A stretch of 41,782 nt of DNA from Prolixibacteraceae bacterium UBA6029 (GTDB lineage Bacteria; Bacteroidota; Bacteroidia; Bacteroidales; Prolixibacteraceae), in assembly GCA_002429385.1 (NCBI GenBank), contig DIZL01000068.1, positions 1 to 41,782 on the forward strand. The letters run 5' to 3'. The notes below the pieces were generated by a model. The model was not told the origin of the DNA, made no database searches, and was given only the letters and a program-made list of their open reading frames with translations. Each line of letters begins with the position of its first letter. Positions within the stretch are counted from its first letter, which is position 1. The translations under genes were made by a program, and so were the position numbers. Shown in pieces: positions 40,702 to 41,782 of this stretch.

Positions 40702-41355
40702 ATGTCCTACGATCCGAACACACATCACCGACGGTCCATCCGTTTAAAGGGATACGATTATTCTCAATCCGGATTTTATTTTATTACCCTGTGTGTGCAA
40801 AGAAGGGACTACCTGTGTGTGCAAAGAAGGGACTATTTGTTTGGGGAAATTGTGGATCATCAGATGAACTTAAATGATGCGGGGAAGATGGTGGAGAAAT
40901 GGTTTCACGAATTGGGGAATAAATACCCTGATATCGAATGCGGAGAATATGTTGTCATGCCCAACCATTTTCATTGCATCGTTGAAAACAACGGGAATGG
41001 TAACCCGAATATGAAAGATAAAACCGGAACGACGTGGAAACCGGGCGAACGCGTAGGGGCAGACCTGCGTGTCTGCCCTCATGAAATGGGCGATATGGAC
41101 GATATGGGAATGGGCGAACACGTAGGTTCGCCCCAACAAGGTTCGCCCGTACGGAATATTGTGCAATGGTTTAAAACGATGTCGACCAATGAATATATAC
41201 GTGGGGTGAAAACAATGGGTTGGCAACGGTTTGACGGGAAATTGTGGCAAAAAAATTATTGGGAACACATTATACGTTCACAGGTTTCATTTGATTCCAT
41301 TTCTTCCTACATCTACGAAAATCCTAAAAACTGGAATACCGATAAACTAAAATAG
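40702..41355 (+). CDS. REP-associated tyrosine transposase (RAYT, Y1_Tnp family)
   Basis: A 217-residue single-strand transposase starting at ATG 40702 (MSYDPNTHHRRSIRLKGYDY). The HUH motif is MPNHFHCI, and the catalytic-helix region is SISSYIYENPKNW, where the Tyr before Ile is the expected nucleophile. The core segments YSQSGFYFITLCVQRR, WQKNYWEHIIR and EYIRGVKTMGW are typical. Two oddities stand out. A perfect 24-bp tandem duplication (40789-40812 and 40813-40836) repeats LCVQRRDY. REP-derived DNA at about 41040-41152 encodes the linker GERVGADLRVCPHEMGD and beyond without breaking frame. RAYTs recognise and move REP hairpins like those around it. Whether this copy is active is uncertain because of the duplication in the first beta strand. 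Confidence 0.9.
   Translation: MSYDPNTHHRRSIRLKGYDYSQSGFYFITLCVQRRDYLCVQRRDYLFGEIVDHQMNLNDAGKMVEKWFHELGNKYPDIECGEYVVMPNHFHCIVENNGNGNPNMKDKTGTTWKPGERVGADLRVCPHEMGDMDDMGMGEHVGSPQQGSPVRNIVQWFKTMSTNEYIRGVKTMGWQRFDGKLWQKNYWEHIIRSQVSFDSISSYIYENPKNWNTDKLK
40789..40836. repeat. 24-bp tandem duplication in the RAYT gene
   Basis: Two consecutive 24-bp units, CTGTGTGTGCAAAGAAGGGA followed by CTAC or CTAT, differ only at the last base. It adds eight codons in frame. Confidence 0.9.
41052..41152. repeat. REP elements inside the RAYT coding sequence
   Basis: A complete REP of the cagacc variant is at 41052-41078 and a degenerate REP pair at 41121-41152 (CGTAGGTTCGCCCC, then GGTTCGCCCGTAC). They match the elements at 40250-40276 and 40618-40633 and are read in frame as the linker of the transposase. 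Confidence 0.8.
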
Positions 41356-41370
41356 CAATAACCATTTGAT

Positions 41371-41387
41371 CACAGAGTAACTCTGTG
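41371..41387 (+). terminator. Short hairpin after the RAYT gene
   Basis: CACAGAG (41371-41377) and CTCTGTG (41381-41387) form a 7-bp stem with a 3-base loop, 15 bp after the stop. No U-tract. It may mark a transposase-related end. Confidence 0.35.
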
Positions 41388-41433
41388 TGACCCTCAAAAT
41401 CCTGCCTGAATAATAGTATTTCATCCCTTAAAA

Positions 41434-41460
41434 GTGCAAATGAGTGCAAATGAGTGCAAG
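41434..41460. repeat. GTGCAAATGA direct repeats
   Basis: Two full 10-bp units GTGCAAATGA and a third GTGCAA(G) in tandem. They lie between the RAYT gene and the DUF6266 gene. Confidence 0.7.
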
Positions 41461-41595
41461 TTTTGCCCATTTTAAGGCCAGCCGTTTCATCCTCCCGATA
41501 TTCGTGACAGCAAAGGACAAAGAAGGATTTCCTCGAGTAAAGTCTGACCAGGTCCCTGCATGAATTATTTACAAATCATTTAAAATTAAATTATC

Positions 41596-41782
41596 ATGAG
41601 TACGATTAAACAGGGTATTTTAGGTGGCTTCTCCGGTAAGACCGCAACAGTCATCGGTAGTTTCTGGAAAGGCATCGCTGTTATGCGTGGAATAGCCCCC
41701 AGCATTGCAAATCCAAACACAGTAGCTCAGCTCGAACAAAGGGCTAAGTTCTCTGTGGTGGGTAAGTTCTTACGTCCTCTTA
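41596..41782 (+). CDS. DUF6266 family protein, partial (runs off the window)
   Basis: The first 62 codons of a gene cut by the window end. The protein begins MSTIKQGILGGFSGKTATVI, then GSFWKGIAVMRGIAPSIANP and NTVAQLEQRAKFSVVGKFLR. This is the characteristic DUF6266 N-terminus: GILGGFSGK, a GSxWKGI segment, a short basic turn, NP.T..Q..QR.KF. It is much closer to the family consensus than the copy at 34244. Function of the family is unknown. Confidence 0.82.
   Translation, partial: MSTIKQGILGGFSGKTATVIGSFWKGIAVMRGIAPSIANPNTVAQLEQRAKFSVVGKFLRPL

Noticed and set aside
1..41782. tRNA or rRNA genes
   Set aside because: No cloverleaf or rRNA-like segment was recognised by eye. A tRNAscan and rRNA model search would settle this.

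Overview
The window comes from a Bacteroidota genome, most likely class Bacteroidia. The reasons are a SusC/SusD pair, surface lipoproteins whose Cys is followed by Lys/Asp/Glu, a type IX secretion (T9SS) C-terminal sorting domain on an amylase, Bacteroidota-style -33/-7 promoters (TTG, 19 nt, TAnnTTTG), start sites without Shine-Dalgarno sequences, DUF6266 and DUF5777 proteins, and a REP-associated tyrosine transposase (RAYT) with GTAGGGGC-type REPs. No rRNA, tRNA or CRISPR array was recognised. The species cannot be named from the sequence.

Region 1 (1-6000) looks like a peptide-export and bacteriocin locus. It holds a HlyD-type adaptor, a C39-peptidase ABC exporter, a small HTH protein, two adjacent 58-59 residue peptides with double-glycine leaders that had no prior gene call, and one intact plus one frameshifted CPBP (Abi) membrane protease. 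Both predicted mature peptides carry several GxxxG motifs, as two-peptide (class IIb) bacteriocins do, and the CPBP proteins are candidate immunity factors. This is the best candidate for an undescribed system in the window.

Region 2 (6000-8300) has a lone DUF2442 gene, the decayed C-terminal end of a LacI paralogue, a small secreted lipocalin-like protein, and a complete LacI-family regulator.

Region 3 (8280-20460) is a starch/maltodextrin utilisation locus. LacI is divergent from susC, susD, a SusE-like and a SusF-like lipoprotein. After a strong terminator come a secreted GH13 amylase with a T9SS signal and a secreted protein of unknown function.

Region 4 (20460-29370) is mostly minus-strand housekeeping and accessory genes: an amidohydrolase lipoprotein, a ParE-type toxin-antitoxin pair, a succinate-semialdehyde dehydrogenase, a pirin, a YceI protein, an AraC regulator and an OsmC protein, followed by a plus-strand Crp/Fnr regulator. 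The gaps are rich in repeats: a G-quadruplex-like tract, palindromes, 7-bp tandem repeats and a diverged direct repeat of about 140 bp.

Region 5 (29500-34000) is a plus-strand cluster of CHRD lipoprotein, one-heme cytochrome c lipoprotein, YceI protein, DUF5777 barrel, ECF sigma factor, and a membrane protein that joins an anti-sigma-like N-terminus to an outer-membrane-type barrel.

Region 6 (34000-41782) contains two DUF6266 genes (the second cut off by the window end), a six-PAS histidine kinase, a 459-residue unknown protein with a 43-codon ORF and an excisionase-like HTH gene, and a RAYT next to a tandem REP array, with further REPs inserted inside its own reading frame.
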